Assembly (NCBI GenBank): GCA_024364805.1
Contig: CM044497.1
Coordinates: forward strand, 15,006,348-15,039,813
Direction: 5' to 3'
Length of the DNA: 33,466 bases
Source of the DNA: Euprymna scolopes
Taxonomy: Eukaryota > Mollusca > Cephalopoda > Sepiida > Sepiolidae
A program made the position numbers and the translations under genes. Shown here piece after piece: positions 1-10,789 of the stretch (the first letter of the stretch is position 1; each line of letters begins with the position of its first letter). The notes below the pieces were generated by a model. The model was not told the origin of the DNA. It did no database searches and saw only the letters and a program-made list of their open reading frames with translations.

Positions 1-929
1 AAAAATTCCAATAAGGAATAATATATATATATATACCAATAAGTATATAAAAATCTGCAATCTGGATGAATATCACCACATGATATTAAATATTATGTGA
101 ATACTTCCATTGGTATTATTTACGGCTCAGTAACTCTTTTGAGGTTATTTAATTCCAAAACGCAATAATTATTGTACTCGGAGATGTGTATACAATTTAT
201 TAAACACATGTTGCTTTTTTATCGATGTCTGGAGGGAAATGTCTAAGCAGAACTTTCCCAGTGTTATTTCACTCATGAAAATAATGGACCTGTAAAGTTT
301 TGAACTCGGCATTATTGATTTAATAGTCCGCTATGTATTCATAATGTCAATCACGCACTTTGTAATCATTTCAAATAAATATACAACTCAATAAACTTAT
401 GTTTGCCTTAAGAGTCGTGTCACTACTTAACTAGAATGATAAAAACGAATATCAAGATGATGGAACAATAACATAATATAAAACTGGGTCAAGGAGCATA
501 CATGGTTACACTATTATATTATATAAGGTAATGTAATATACAATTATCAAGGATAGTGTCGTATTCGTATATAAACATATTTCCCTTTATTTTTCAACCT
601 CATATTTACGCTTAAATGGTTTGCCTTTTGTTTTGTTTTTTCTTAATAGAATATAAACATTAAGGCCGTCACAATACTATAAACGATTCATTACATATTA
701 TTAAGTGAACAGTATTTGCGAGGGTTATATGTTGTCGCAGGTAGAGAATCAGATCAAATAAATAATTCATTATTAACTCTTCTTTTATATTTATCAATAA
801 GTTGTTTATATCAAAAGAGCCACAGCGGATAAACTTGGGCCTATGAGAAATGACAGAAACATTATACTCATCTATATTTCTATAAAAGTGAAAGTGTCTG
901 TGTGTGTACATTTCCCTACCGAATTACTC
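1..929. other. AT-rich stretch without recognisable gene
   Basis: I see no coding signal, RNA gene or transposon end here. The sequence is strongly AT-rich with short TA runs (for example around 29-36). The one longer open frame, on the minus strand near 669-911, has no recognisable motif and a composition expected from AT-rich noise. Confidence 0.5.
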
Positions 930-1534
930 TGTCAATTTTCAATCTACAGATGCGAGATTTGACATAAGGGTTATTGAGATTTGGGGAAATCTTTTTAATC
1001 GGTTTTCGGCCAGAAAATTTGCTGTCAAGAGGTCAAAGTTCAACAGTTTTATCTTTGAAAACTCTACCAAACTCCTCCACCAATTTTGGGTCTAAACACT
1101 TGCAACTTTGAATGTAGGTTCCTTGAAGATGGATCAAACTTTTAATTTGATTTGAGCCCAAAACAATAAGTATTAAAAAATTGACCTCTCAGCCAACAAT
1201 TGAAATTTTACATAAAGTGTAATCAGACATAGAGCAAGATTTTAATCAGATTTACGCTGAACAGTTGGCTAGAAAGGCGGCAAAATTCAAAAGATCTGAC
1301 ATTTGCGGCCTCTAGCAAACTATTCAGTCAATTTTTGGTCTAAACCTGTGAACTTTTACATAAAGGGTATCCAGACATGCGGCAAGCTTCTAAATCAGCT
1401 TTTAGGAGAAAAATTGGCTGCCAAGATGGCAAAGTTGAAAGAGTTGACCTTTTCAGACTTTACCAAACATCTTCGCTAATTTGGAGTTTAAATACTTAAG
1501 ATTTTAGATGTAGGTTATCTGGACATGAGTCAAA

Positions 1535-1545
<11 letters not shown>
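930..1545. repeat. Degenerate ~150-bp tandem repeat, about four units
   Basis: Diverged copies of one unit follow each other. The landmarks recur in the same order: an ACATAA(A)GGG-like segment, a (G)CTGCCAAGATGGCAAAGTT-like segment, an ACTTTACCAAAC-like segment, and TTTTTGGTCTAAAC. The clearest copies begin near 950, 1205 and 1357, with partial copies near 1100 and 1500. The last partial copy runs straight into the (TA)n tract. The units differ at many positions, so the array is old. An open frame at 904-1095 lies in the first unit and is probably accidental. Confidence 0.6.

Positions 1546-1609
<64 letters not shown>
1537..1609. repeat. (TA)n microsatellite
   Basis: About 36 uninterrupted TA dinucleotides. 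The tract directly follows the degenerate tandem array. Confidence 0.95.
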
Positions 1610-1614
<5 letters not shown>

Positions 1615-1667
1615 TAAAGTTATGAACAGTACATAGGGCAAAGGTGGGCTGGCTTAACTGCTAGTAA

Positions 1668-2050
1668 AAAATAAATTGATGCGCTCCATGGCCTTACTAT
1701 ACTGAACAGGTGTGAATCGTAGACGGATCTAGAAAGAATGATAGACACCAGAAAGATACCTCGAAAGACCTCAACACCTCATAGACAGAAAAATGAGAAA
1801 GTCAAGAACAGACTCAGAGAAGCAGCCGAGTCCTATTTGAATCTGTTGAACACTGTAAAGAAGAGTAAAATGTCCAACAATCATCGGATATCGCAGATAA
1901 TCATGCAAGGAACTGAAAAGGGAAGAAGAAGGTGAGGCAGACACGGAACAGCTTCCAAGTGAATAGGACTAGCACTGTGTAATACGGCCAAGAAAACAAA
2001 ATTGGAAAGGCTGTAGAAAATTGGCTGCCAGATAATCTTTGGCACCTCAA
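1668..2050 (+). pseudogene. LINE reverse-transcriptase C-terminal relic
   Basis: The plus strand resembles the segment after the RT core of non-LTR retrotransposon ORF2 proteins. A block reading CES*T (position ~1709-1723) corresponds to the family motif CESWT, with the Trp codon changed to TAG. It is followed by RKIPRKTSTPHRQKNE, like the family's R.(I/L)PWTA.RTN, then LLNTVKKSKM, like LL..I.KRKL.YFGH. Then comes ISQIIMQGTEKGRRR, like the family's ..II.G...G.R.RGR, and finally a weak match to the WLD-I-..W-T terminal segment. One in-frame stop and at least one frame change are present, so the copy is dead. The upstream RT domain is absent, as expected for a 5'-truncated insertion. CR1/L2/Jockey-type is likely, but the clade cannot be fixed. 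Confidence 0.65.
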
Positions 2051-2339
2051 ATTTCATCCAGACCAAAAAACACAGATGTTGATAATATAAAAATGTAATC
2101 TGTCACACACCTCCTACAGCATTGTCAATTCATTAACTAAGTATTTATCTCTATTGACAAGATTATCACCTACGTATGTTAGAAAGCTGTCCTTCTTTAA
2201 CCCACTTGCCCATGAGAGATCATATTTGTTTGATTTTGTTTCTCTATTCTACAGAATATCTACAATTTTATATCATTGGATTATTTGGATTACTATGTTC
2301 GTTCTTAGTTGTTATTCTAACAGCGTTACAACCGTGATT

Positions 2340-2425
2340 CCACAGCACAATAGATAGCAGCGTTAATTACTACACTTGGAACTGACATTCTACGTGAAGG
2401 TGTAGGTTCAATCCTCAAAATTGGC
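2340..2425 (+). repeat. Possible tRNA-like SINE head
   Basis: The stretch contains ...GGAACTGACATTCTACGTGAAGGTG... followed by GGTTCAATCC at about 2405-2414. The latter matches the pol III B box (GGTTCRANTCC). Distances to a GATAGC..-like A box upstream are roughly tRNA-like. A related B box, GGTTCGAATT, lies on the minus strand near 3512, inside the extra segment of the inverted repeat. The cloverleaf is not well formed, so this is tentative. Confidence 0.3.
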
Positions 2426-3333
2426 GATAATTTCAAAACTAAACAATCTTTAACATTTATATTCGACGAAGGGACAGAACAAAGATAAACTGCGTGCGGA
2501 TGATAAATGAAGCGTTTTGTTGAACATTTCGTTTTGGTTGATGGGTTAACATAAATATTTTCAAGTACAGAAAGATGCACTTACAGAAGATTGAAGATTT
2601 CATTGATACAGTCTATATTTCTGAATTTTCGAGATTAGGATTCATGATTTGTATTACTGAAATTATTTGATATGCTGTACTGAAGTGTTATTTTCACAAC
2701 GTTTCAGTCGATGCAACCTCAAACCTTCTTTATGTGTATTTTACCGAACAGGATTTTTCTGTTGAATTCGGGAATTTGCACGAAATTCTGAATGGAACCT
2801 TTTATTTAATCTACGCGGGTAACATGTTTTCGTTCCGCAAGTTATGACCGAAGTTATCAAGTCCTAAGTAATTCGCAATTGTATTCTGAGTATCGCCAGC
2901 ACTGATGATTGAATGTTTAATCTACTGAATAATGAACCTTACAATTAAATTTGACCAAGTACTTTATCCGCTATGCCATAGGTTTTTGCGCAGGAATAGG
3001 AGCATACTGCCTTCGGGGATTACATAAAGTGGTTCGTTCGAAATTCCATGCGGATTATTGAATCAGACCGAATAATTCTTGAGTTCGATAAGTTACTCAT
3101 TAAGAATGTAGGGGACTACATTGACGGAAACGATGTGAAAGTCGCAATCAAAGTGAAAATAGTAGTCCAAATAATCCAAATAATACGAACTGCCAGGAAC
3201 GTTGTGAAAAAAAAAACATAGTAATCTGAATAAACTAATACAAATTATTATTTTACTTTTTAAAAAAATCGAAACGTTAACCATTTTATATGATTTCCCA
3301 CCTAAAAACTACTTTTCGTAAACAATTCATAAA
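2426..3333. other. No gene seen; one hammerhead-related relic
   Basis: I see no coding signal. On the minus strand near 2695-2745 a segment reads AAGAAGGTTTGAGGTTGCATC.GACTGAAACGTTGTG. It resembles the arms of the inverted repeat at 3334-3903 (GAAGAAGGTCGC...GCGACCGAAACATTGTG), so it is probably a diverged copy of the same repeat family. Confidence 0.4.
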
Positions 3334-3903
3334 ATGCAATTCTGTTGAATACATGCTTGTGTTATGTTGATTAATCAGACTATTATTTTCATCTTGGGTA
3401 TTATTGGCACAATGTTTCGGTCGCTGCAACCTGCGACTTTCTTCGGTCGTTGAAAAAATGCTTCTTTTTCTCTACTAAGGAAAGGAGGTTGGCTCTACAT
3501 TACAAGAATTCGAACCGTAGGTTTGAGTGTAGGTCTGTAGATCATAAAGAAGGTTCAATCTTCAGGGATCACTCAAATATTTTAAAGGCTTTCATATGAC
3601 TCAGTTTTTCGGAATATCTATATTAATTGTTAATATTAGTGAAAAAAATGTTTTACGAAACAGAGGATCGATACCTATGCATATTTTTGTTTTTTTAATG
3701 GGTATCGATCCGCTGTTTCGTAAAACATTTTTTCACTAATATTAACAATTTGTATAGATATTATATTTCAACACCCGAAGAAGGTCGCAGGTTGCAGCTT
3801 AGCTCTATACGTTGTGTTAATAACACCCAAGATGAGAATAATAGTCCGATTAATCAACATAACACAAGCATTCACATCTCATCTCAAAAATTCAGAATTG
3901 CAT
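3334..3903. repeat. Large head-to-head inverted repeat (foldback)
   Basis: Two copies of one repeat face each other. The outer arms match over ~110 bp: 3350-3460 against the reverse complement of 3773-3872, with shared runs such as TGCTTGTGTTATGTTGATTAA and GCTGCAACCTGCGA. The inner arms match almost perfectly over ~60 bp (about 3635-3680 against 3700-3755, including TGTTTTACGAAACAG and GATCGATACC). The left arm carries ~150 bp absent from the right arm. Each arm contains a hairpin-flanked motif, GAAGAAGGTCGCAGGTTGCAGC, followed in the left arm (minus strand) by GACCGAAACATTGTG. This recalls the hammerhead-like sequences at the ends of Penelope-like elements. That assignment is inferred; no coding part is present. 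Confidence 0.7.
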
Positions 3904-6900
3904 GTTGAATACATGTTGCTATTTACTCATAGCTGGAGAGAAATTACGGTGTTAAACTTTTTCCAACAGTATGAATGCATTTGACCGCGTCTACATTGCT
4001 ATGAACGTGTCCATCTCAAGAAAGAGGATCACGACAAAATGACCGATATTACATCAGAATTAGATTCGTTATTATATGAACATTTGTTGATATTTGCTGA
4101 TAGAAAAAATGTCCTGGCGATCATAAAACGTAGAGAAATCGCAGAGAACATCAAATACTGTTAGCTGCACTATATGACCTACTGATCTTTCTGTCGTGAT
4201 GGATGCAGCTATATCATGGCGCATAGCGATTTCTAGTTGATATCTGTCAAAATTTGAAATTTTGAAAATTAAATATTTTCGACAAAATATCTGCATAGTA
4301 TGTCTGGAAAAATGACAGAAAAAACGTTCATGCCATCAAGATGACATTCGTTTCCATTTTTTCCTTAATCATTACATTACGAAAGTGTTATCAATAATTA
4401 CTCGTAACATTAAACTATTTATATCGCTATTTACTCGCAGAAGATACTTCGTCTCTTAAAGGATCCATTATTAAATCTAGCAGAAATGCTTATTTATGTA
4501 TATAAGAGTTGTGTTTATCAAGCAAGAAACAAACACTGAATACTAGCGATGTTTCCTAAGTATCGAAACATGCCAATTTACAAAGCCAGAAATGGATTCT
4601 CCGTATAGTGCTACATAGCAGGCACACTACGCCATTAAATGGCGATAAAGGCAGTGTGAATTTTGATGAGGGTCGCTTTTAATGCATATATAGATAACTT
4701 ATCTGTTTACAGTACTGTACTTAAAGACGGGTGAGGTGAGTTTTAGTGTAGACAAGAAGTAAAACTCCGAAGACAAAACAGGAATCGAACAATATAAGAA
4801 TATGACATGTCGCGTTTTCGAGTGAAAGAAGCAAATGTTTTCAGATCAACTCTTTCCCTGATAACATGCGAACGAGACATATCCAAATAATGTAGAAATA
4901 CTCTAGCTATAAAAATGTGTTAATGCTTTTGTCATCAGCGTCACTTATTTCTTTAATTTAATAAATTAAGAAGGAAATAAATAATAGTAATTTGTCTCTC
5001 TCCTTAAGTCCATTCTTTCAAAAACAAAAACTTGAAAAAAAAAAAATAATAACTCGCCCAAAAGCACATCTCAATGTTCTTTTCCTGCATAATTTTTCAT
5101 CCATCATAGTTAAACAGACGATCGTCGGCCATTAGTCGAGCGAGTCACGACCACTCATGAAACGTGGCGTAAACAAACACCATTAAACAAGGCGATAAAG
5201 ACCAGCACGTGCAGAAACGCGCACGTATTTATAAAGCCTTTTTTGGTTTATGATAGCTCGTGGATGAAAACGTAATTACTAGCACATTGTTGAGTTGTGA
5301 CCATGCTAGTTAAAGATATGTTTTCGACAATCAGTCCTACAGTTTCTGGTTCATTTTTTTGCATCTGTCAGTTTGAAGTGTAACTTTGTGCAGTTCTAGG
5401 CGATTCACTTTTCAAATTTTACCGTTACTTTTTGAGAATAGTTACTTTATTGCGGACCGTGTGATTGGCACCTATCGGGAAATGCCAACGGGACTGCCTA
5501 AATATTTCTTGTAAATCATAGTGCACTTTTATTATTGTAATGACTTTTCAAAAGCTCCTATTGCGGAGAAGTAAATGCCCTAATTAATTTGCATACGAAT
5601 TGTTCTTTTTGCTTTTTTTTTTGCATACGAATTTTATAGTTACTGAAATTCCATTTACAAAACTAGAAATGACCGATCTATGAGATACTCCATTTTTTCA
5701 AAATAACATTAGTGTACAAAAGATATCGATACTAATGCAAAATTCACAATAGAGAAATGGCTGTTAAATAACTAAATACGATTTGTATTTAAAAAATATG
5801 TACTTTTATACCAGTCAAACATTGTGGCGGATGTGGTAAACTAGAACATGACTCGACTTGATAAAAATGGTACTAACTACGTTACTATAAATTTACTCGT
5901 CTCTGACTAGTGTGCAGGACGTGTTAGTAAAAATGAACAAGTGCACGTACTGGAACAAGTGTATCTATGAGAATCGACATCTAGCATATGTGACCAATAT
6001 GATTTGCCACTTATAAAACGTCTAAGATGAGTTGTGAGTGGCGTTTTAGCACCTTAAGGGTTAAGATCACTGAACCATAAAGATCAATATGAGAAAATAG
6101 TGTTTTATAGAAGAGTGTACTATGTAACGATTCTCATTTTTAATATTGAAAACTGCTGTTGCAGAAAACTCTACTAAGTAAATAAAATATAATGGCAAAC
6201 AGGTGCTATATGAAAAAAGTATACTATGTAATAAAGTTCAAGTTTAGATCATATTTTCATCAACAGAGTCTATCTTTCTCTTCTCGTTCTTCTGAAATAA
6301 ACAATCAGTTTTCTAAAAGTGAAGGACGTAAAAATCGGCATCGAACCTCATATCAAATTTACCGAGACAGAAACGAACCATGAATAAAACGACTTTTTAA
6401 AGACAACGAACGTTTAAAATATTTAGACAAAACACAAAATTATCAAAATGTAAATGAACAATGAACCAAAGACTTATTTTCTTTCAATTAATCCCGTCGG
6501 CATTCAGCACTTTAATTTCTGTGAAGTTTTCATTAACTAAAACACTTGTAAAACAATTATTTTTATATCTTGTCTTACAGTGTCGGCGTATTTATTTTAA
6601 TCACCTAGGCACAATAAAATACCTTACCCTGCAGGATATTTAATTTTCAATTAAGGAAGCAAGATAATATCGTACAAATAGCTTTGTCTGGCGAATATAG
6701 AAAATGCTGCAATTTCTTTCGCATTGTTTATTTTTGTATAATAAATTCGTCTTTGCATAACGCATTTGAAACTCTACGACTCTATAATAAAGACTAAGGT
6801 TTGCTTATTTTCATATAAATAAATACAAATCTACCATGTCACAGAAATGTCAGTGAGTAAAATACGTGCTTTTTAGTCAACAGACGAAACGTTTTAAGAT

Positions 6901-7160
6901 GATGAAGGAATAGCGATGAATGGAAGATGGATCATGCTGTCAGTCGGGTTAATCGGGGCTATGTAAATTGAGGAGGTACAAGAACAGTAAGGATTCTCAG
7001 CATGTAGATTACATTACGGCGGGATTGCTGCTCTGTAGACTACAACAAGGATATCTACAAATCAGATATAAGAAAACTAGTAATCGATCATTGCATTAAT
7101 CATTTATATCCTCTTATAATATCATTTATCATTGGATTAACACTCATCAACTATTATTTT
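3904..7160. other. Long stretch with no recognisable gene
   Basis: About 3.2 kb of AT-rich sequence. Open frames here (for example minus 4072-4296, plus 6192-6383, plus 6461-6643) are short and show no family motif. A patch at about 5130-5240 is less AT-rich, with CACGTG near 5206 and a TATTTATAAAG box at 5228-5237. It might be promoter-like, but nothing coding follows it. Confidence 0.5.
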
Positions 7161-7661
7161 CAGTTTAGCATTGAAAATATTGACACACTAGTAAAAAAAA
7201 AATAACAGCCGAAACATTGTGACAATTACAACAAGGATTATAGGAAAAAAATTCGAAAATATAAAATGTGTAAATAACGCCTAACTCTTTATTTCCTAAT
7301 AGAACTGGAATGAACCACGTGGAATGAACCACGGTAATCTTAAAGATATTTAAATTGGATACTGATTCAGTAATCGTTTGCACTGTTTCTAAATATGAGA
7401 TTTTGAACTTGCTTGTAAGACATTCTAATGAGGGCCAGTTTGCTGCTCGATAAGAAGGAACAAACAATTATTCGAATGCGGCAAGGGACATGGCACTCTG
7501 TTTTGCATCCAATAATTTCCTTTATTATCACGAAAGATGTGAGCAATTATAAGATGTTCTTCAAAGCTTGTGTGCTTCACTGGCGTATAAAATAACATTG
7601 CGATAATTTTCATGGGTGAGCGGTTATCACTATTAAACCGAATGAGAACAAAGAAGGCTCG

Positions 7662-7662
<1 letters not shown>

Positions 7663-7714
<52 letters not shown>

Positions 7715-7765
7715 ATGATGATGATGATAATAATAATAATAATAATAATGATAATAATAATGATA
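7663..7765. repeat. Trinucleotide microsatellite (ACT)n-(ATG)n-(AAT)n
   Basis: Perfect ACT units run first, then a few ATG units, then AAT units with single changes. On the minus strand this gives a meaningless poly-valine / poly-serine reading frame. Confidence 0.95.
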
Positions 7766-8023
7766 TAAATAAACACAGTTGAACAATCATCAGTTTATGC
7801 CATTGAAAATAGTCACAGGAAACACCGAGGATGAAAAAAAACACCGGTCAGTATCAGTATTACTTGTAAACGGCTGTTGCTATAACGCAAATTGAATTTC
7901 AATGATTACCGAAAGAAGCAGATATTGCAGGAAACTGGAAAGACTTGTCATTCAGACTCCCAGGAACACAATCTATTTTTTCCAGGAGGTATTCATTAGT
8001 TATAACTCCTATAAGAACTCCTA

Positions 8024-8118
8024 GCAGCAAGAAGAAGAAGGAGGAGGAGGAGGAGAAGAAGAAGAAGAAGAAGAAGAAGAAGAACAACAACAACAATAAT
8101 AATAATAATAACAACAAC

Positions 8119-8155
<37 letters not shown>

Positions 8156-8156
8156 G
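8024..8156. repeat. Compound trinucleotide microsatellite (AAG/AGG/AAC/AAT)n
   Basis: Successive runs of AAG, GAG, AAG, AAC, AAT, AAC and AAT with a shared trinucleotide phase look like one A-rich seed that expanded in steps. It sits just upstream of a LINE relic in the same orientation. Confidence 0.95.
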
Positions 8157-8189
8157 AGGTTTAAATGCTTATAGATCTTAGAAACAGAC

Positions 8190-8335
8190 GCCATCATGTC
8201 AAAATAGATGGCAGAAAGAATAAGATGAATAAGAAAGCTCATGGAAATAAAATTATATAGCAAGAAATTATTTACACTTACAAATACTTAGGCAGTATTC
8301 TAGTTGATATGCTGGACTCTTTATAAACAGGATAA
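8190..8335 (+). pseudogene. LINE reverse-transcriptase fragment (KYLGSIL motif)
   Basis: The plus strand at about 8250-8330 reads NKII*QEIIYTYKYLGSILVD, then FINRIKKLKYLD. This matches the widespread non-LTR retrotransposon segment ..I..V..FKYLGS.L..DG....I..RI..AK, which lies after the YADD box of ORF2. There is one in-frame TAG, and neither the upstream RT nor the downstream end can be followed. It corresponds to a part of ORF2 just N-terminal to the segment seen at 1668-2050, so the two may come from related families. Confidence 0.5.
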
Positions 8336-8880
8336 AAAAGCTTAAATATTTGGATTAATGAACCAGGAAAATAATGATTATATACACTGCACTGGGTTTG
8401 CCGGGTAATCATGTTGATCGACTCTAAAAAGAGAAGGCGAAGAAGACTATAATGTGTGAACGACTCCATTAACAGACTAGAAGAATATAACCTTCCAAGC
8501 TTTTTTGAAACATAGAAACTTGTTTTCTTCAATGGTAAATCTGACTTTCGTTTGGTTACCCTTAACATCGATAATGTTTTTAGATTTATCATTTTGAACC
8601 TCATTCTTGACCAGATATTTAACTGATCTAGTCAGGGGATGATTTCTTCTATTCCTATATATTCTATGATTGCATGGCTCTCTCATACACGAATGTCCTG
8701 AGTGGTGTTGGTGCAAGTTCATTGTCGCAGTTTGTGGATCACTATATTCTTTCATTACCAGAAGAAATAACAAGGTCTTACAACCTGCCGTTGTTCCAAC
8801 GACAAACTGTTGCCAATCTATCGTGTGTTTTCCGAAATGAGTGTAATATTTTTACCATCAATAATTTATCTGGTGATCTG
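8336..8880. other. Unassigned stretch with overlapping open frames
   Basis: Open frames overlap on both strands (plus 8674-8883; minus 8477-8773). None shows a motif I recognise. The plus frame (69 codons) has fairly balanced composition and ends next to the GC-richer patch downstream, but I cannot support a product. Confidence 0.3.
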
Positions 8881-8929
8881 TAGCGTAATTGGCAATAACC
8901 GAAATGGGGGGAAATAAAGAGCTTACCTC

Positions 8930-9110
8930 GGATACGCCTGTTGTTGTGGTGCGGGCCGAACGGAAGAGAGTTCCAAGATGGCGTCCATGGGGCTTTATTG
9001 GCGTTGACCCCATGCAATTCTCGCAGAATCGCGTGTGCTCTCGCACGATTATGCAAATATATAATTCCCGGCCGCTATGAAGGCAGGACGCTGGGAAACA
9101 GTCAGTAAGT
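8930..9110 (+). promoter_or_regulatory. Promoter-like GC-richer patch
   Basis: In otherwise AT-rich DNA this patch holds CCAAGATGGCG (8972-8982, YY1-like), ATGCAAAT (9050-9057, the octamer), and ATATATAAT immediately after it (a TATA-like box). About 40 bp downstream lies CAGTCAGTAAGTG, whose GTAAGTG at 9105-9111 is a good 5' splice-donor match. An arrangement of octamer, TATA, short first exon and donor is plausible for a pol II start reading right. No downstream exon is visible, so this is a weak inference; a retroposon promoter is an alternative. Confidence 0.3.
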
Positions 9111-9199
9111 GTTTTGCAGATTGTGCGTAGGTGGTTCTGGCGGTTAAATTGTTCTTTGTGACGAACCATGAATCAGCGAGAAGCGAGTTTTCTTCTGCT

Positions 9200-9754
9200 T
9201 TTTTCTTTTTTTGTCTCCTTCTTCTTCTTTCTCTACGGTCATTACAGCCAAGAAATCCCTTTCTTCTAGAGATGGGAGGTGCAGGGCGAAACTGACAATT
9301 TCCTATCTTTGTTCCTGATTTTTGCCTACTACATTTTGCTACATGATTGTATTCAGAAAAAACCCAGGACTCATAAACCGTACTAAGTGAATCTGAGCCA
9401 AACGCATTAGCATTATATCAAGATTTCCTTTTAATCTTTTAGATCTGTACATTTCCCTTACACCATATCATGCACTCGGAATTTCTAGAATACACGCTAT
9501 TTGCAGATATTAATTTAGAGTCTGTTTTTCTGGACAAGATCTATGACGCTGTTTACCACAATCGCGGATATGATCTTTCCATCGACGTAAAAGTAATAAA
9601 AATCGGCTTGTTCAAGTACTTATTCTTTTAGAATGTAACCCCCCGCAATACATCACCTTGTAGCAATATTTTTATCCCCATTTCTCTTATTAAAAGGTAT
9701 TAAGGTTTTTGACCTTGTCTCATACACGCGGCAACCAAGTTGTCATCATCATTA
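9200..9754. other. No feature seen
   Basis: T-rich and AT-rich sequence without coding motifs, RNA gene signals or inverted repeats that I can see. Confidence 0.45.
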
Positions 9755-10050
9755 CAGGTGTAACGTTGCAATTACATTTTTATTCGAACTCAACATGTTC
9801 CATGCAGTGACAGTCGTAAAGAAACAACGGAAAGGAATCCGACTCGGCTTCATTTCAATTTTAACAAAAAACCTTTATTAACCGTAGATTCTAAAAAATG
9901 TCTGTAGCTTATTGTCTACAGTTCATCTTATCTGCCAGGTGGTTAACTAAACTTTGCCGTCTTGACACGTTTTTTCCATTCTCCCATGTCACTATCTAGT
10001 TACAGGTCAATCTCACGCCGGTGTGTGCTTACTGGTCGCTATCGCCGCAC
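9755..10050 (+). repeat. Unnamed ~290-bp dispersed repeat, copy A
   Basis: This aligns along its length with 12795-13080 in the same orientation. Shared landmarks in order are GTAACGT, TCGAACTCAACA, CATGCAG, CTCGGCT, TTTTTTCCATTCTC (with one length change), CATGT, and GGCTATCGCCGC / GTCGCTATCGCCGC at the end. Many substitutions separate the copies. I see no TG...CA ends, A-rich tail or coding part, so the class is unknown. Confidence 0.6.
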
Positions 10051-10785
10051 ATAAAAAGGAGAATAAAGACTCAAAAGTTCAAACAAAATAGAGATAAATA
10101 AATTCCAATAAAATGTTTTAGTATTTCGTTTGTTCGATCTTTTCATTTCATCTTTTTCCCCAGTTAGAATTTCTTTTATTTTTTCTTTCCCCCTTTTTTT
10201 AAAACAAAGGTATTCCCATGTATTTTCTAAATATTCAATGAGAACATTTCAATACGTTGAAAGCGGGAAACTCAGTTAACCATTAAAATAGCGATAACGT
10301 AGTGTCTTCAAACATTAAAATGTTTCAGCTTTGTTGACCATGATTACAGTTTTAAATGTTAACAATATGTTACAAAGCCTGTTAAATCGAGGCAAGATCC
10401 AAATCCGAGTTCGGTTAAATAGTATTTGATGTTTTTTGGTCTCGTGTCGGTTACTCCCCCAGACTTCATCGGAATATTCTTCTTTTAGTAATAAAGCCAG
10501 TTTATTGCTTATCTCGACAGTGTTCATAACAAATGTTTGCTGTCAATTGTATTCCAAGATTCGTTTGTTATTTTTTCTTTCAGTTATGTGAGCTTTTTTA
10601 TGCATTCTTTTCTTATTTCCCTTCACAAGCTTCGATCCTTTCTTGCGCATCATATCAGCGATAGCATTGATATTTTTCTTCTTGTACTCATTTGACAGAA
10701 CATTTTTATAGCAACTACTCAAATGATTTTCTTTTGGTTAAAACTTCACTTCCCAAATGTTTGATCAAACTTTAACTTCTTGCTT
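10051..10785. other. No feature seen
   Basis: AT-rich with poly-T and poly-C runs around 10130-10205. A minus-strand open frame at 10315-10527 has no recognisable motif. Confidence 0.45.
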
Positions 10786-10789
10786 TGTA

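Noticed and set aside
7425-7844. Long minus-strand open frame with poly-valine and poly-serine
   Set aside because: It is created by the trinucleotide microsatellite at 7663-7765; no conserved motif lies outside the repeat.
7945-8263. Open frames with poly-Lys/poly-Asn (plus) and poly-Tyr/poly-Ser (minus)
   Set aside because: They are products of the compound microsatellite at 8024-8156 read in different frames.
8477-9169. Several overlapping open frames on both strands that might form a gene
   Set aside because: There are no conserved motifs and mutual overlap on opposite strands; only the promoter-like patch was kept, at low confidence.
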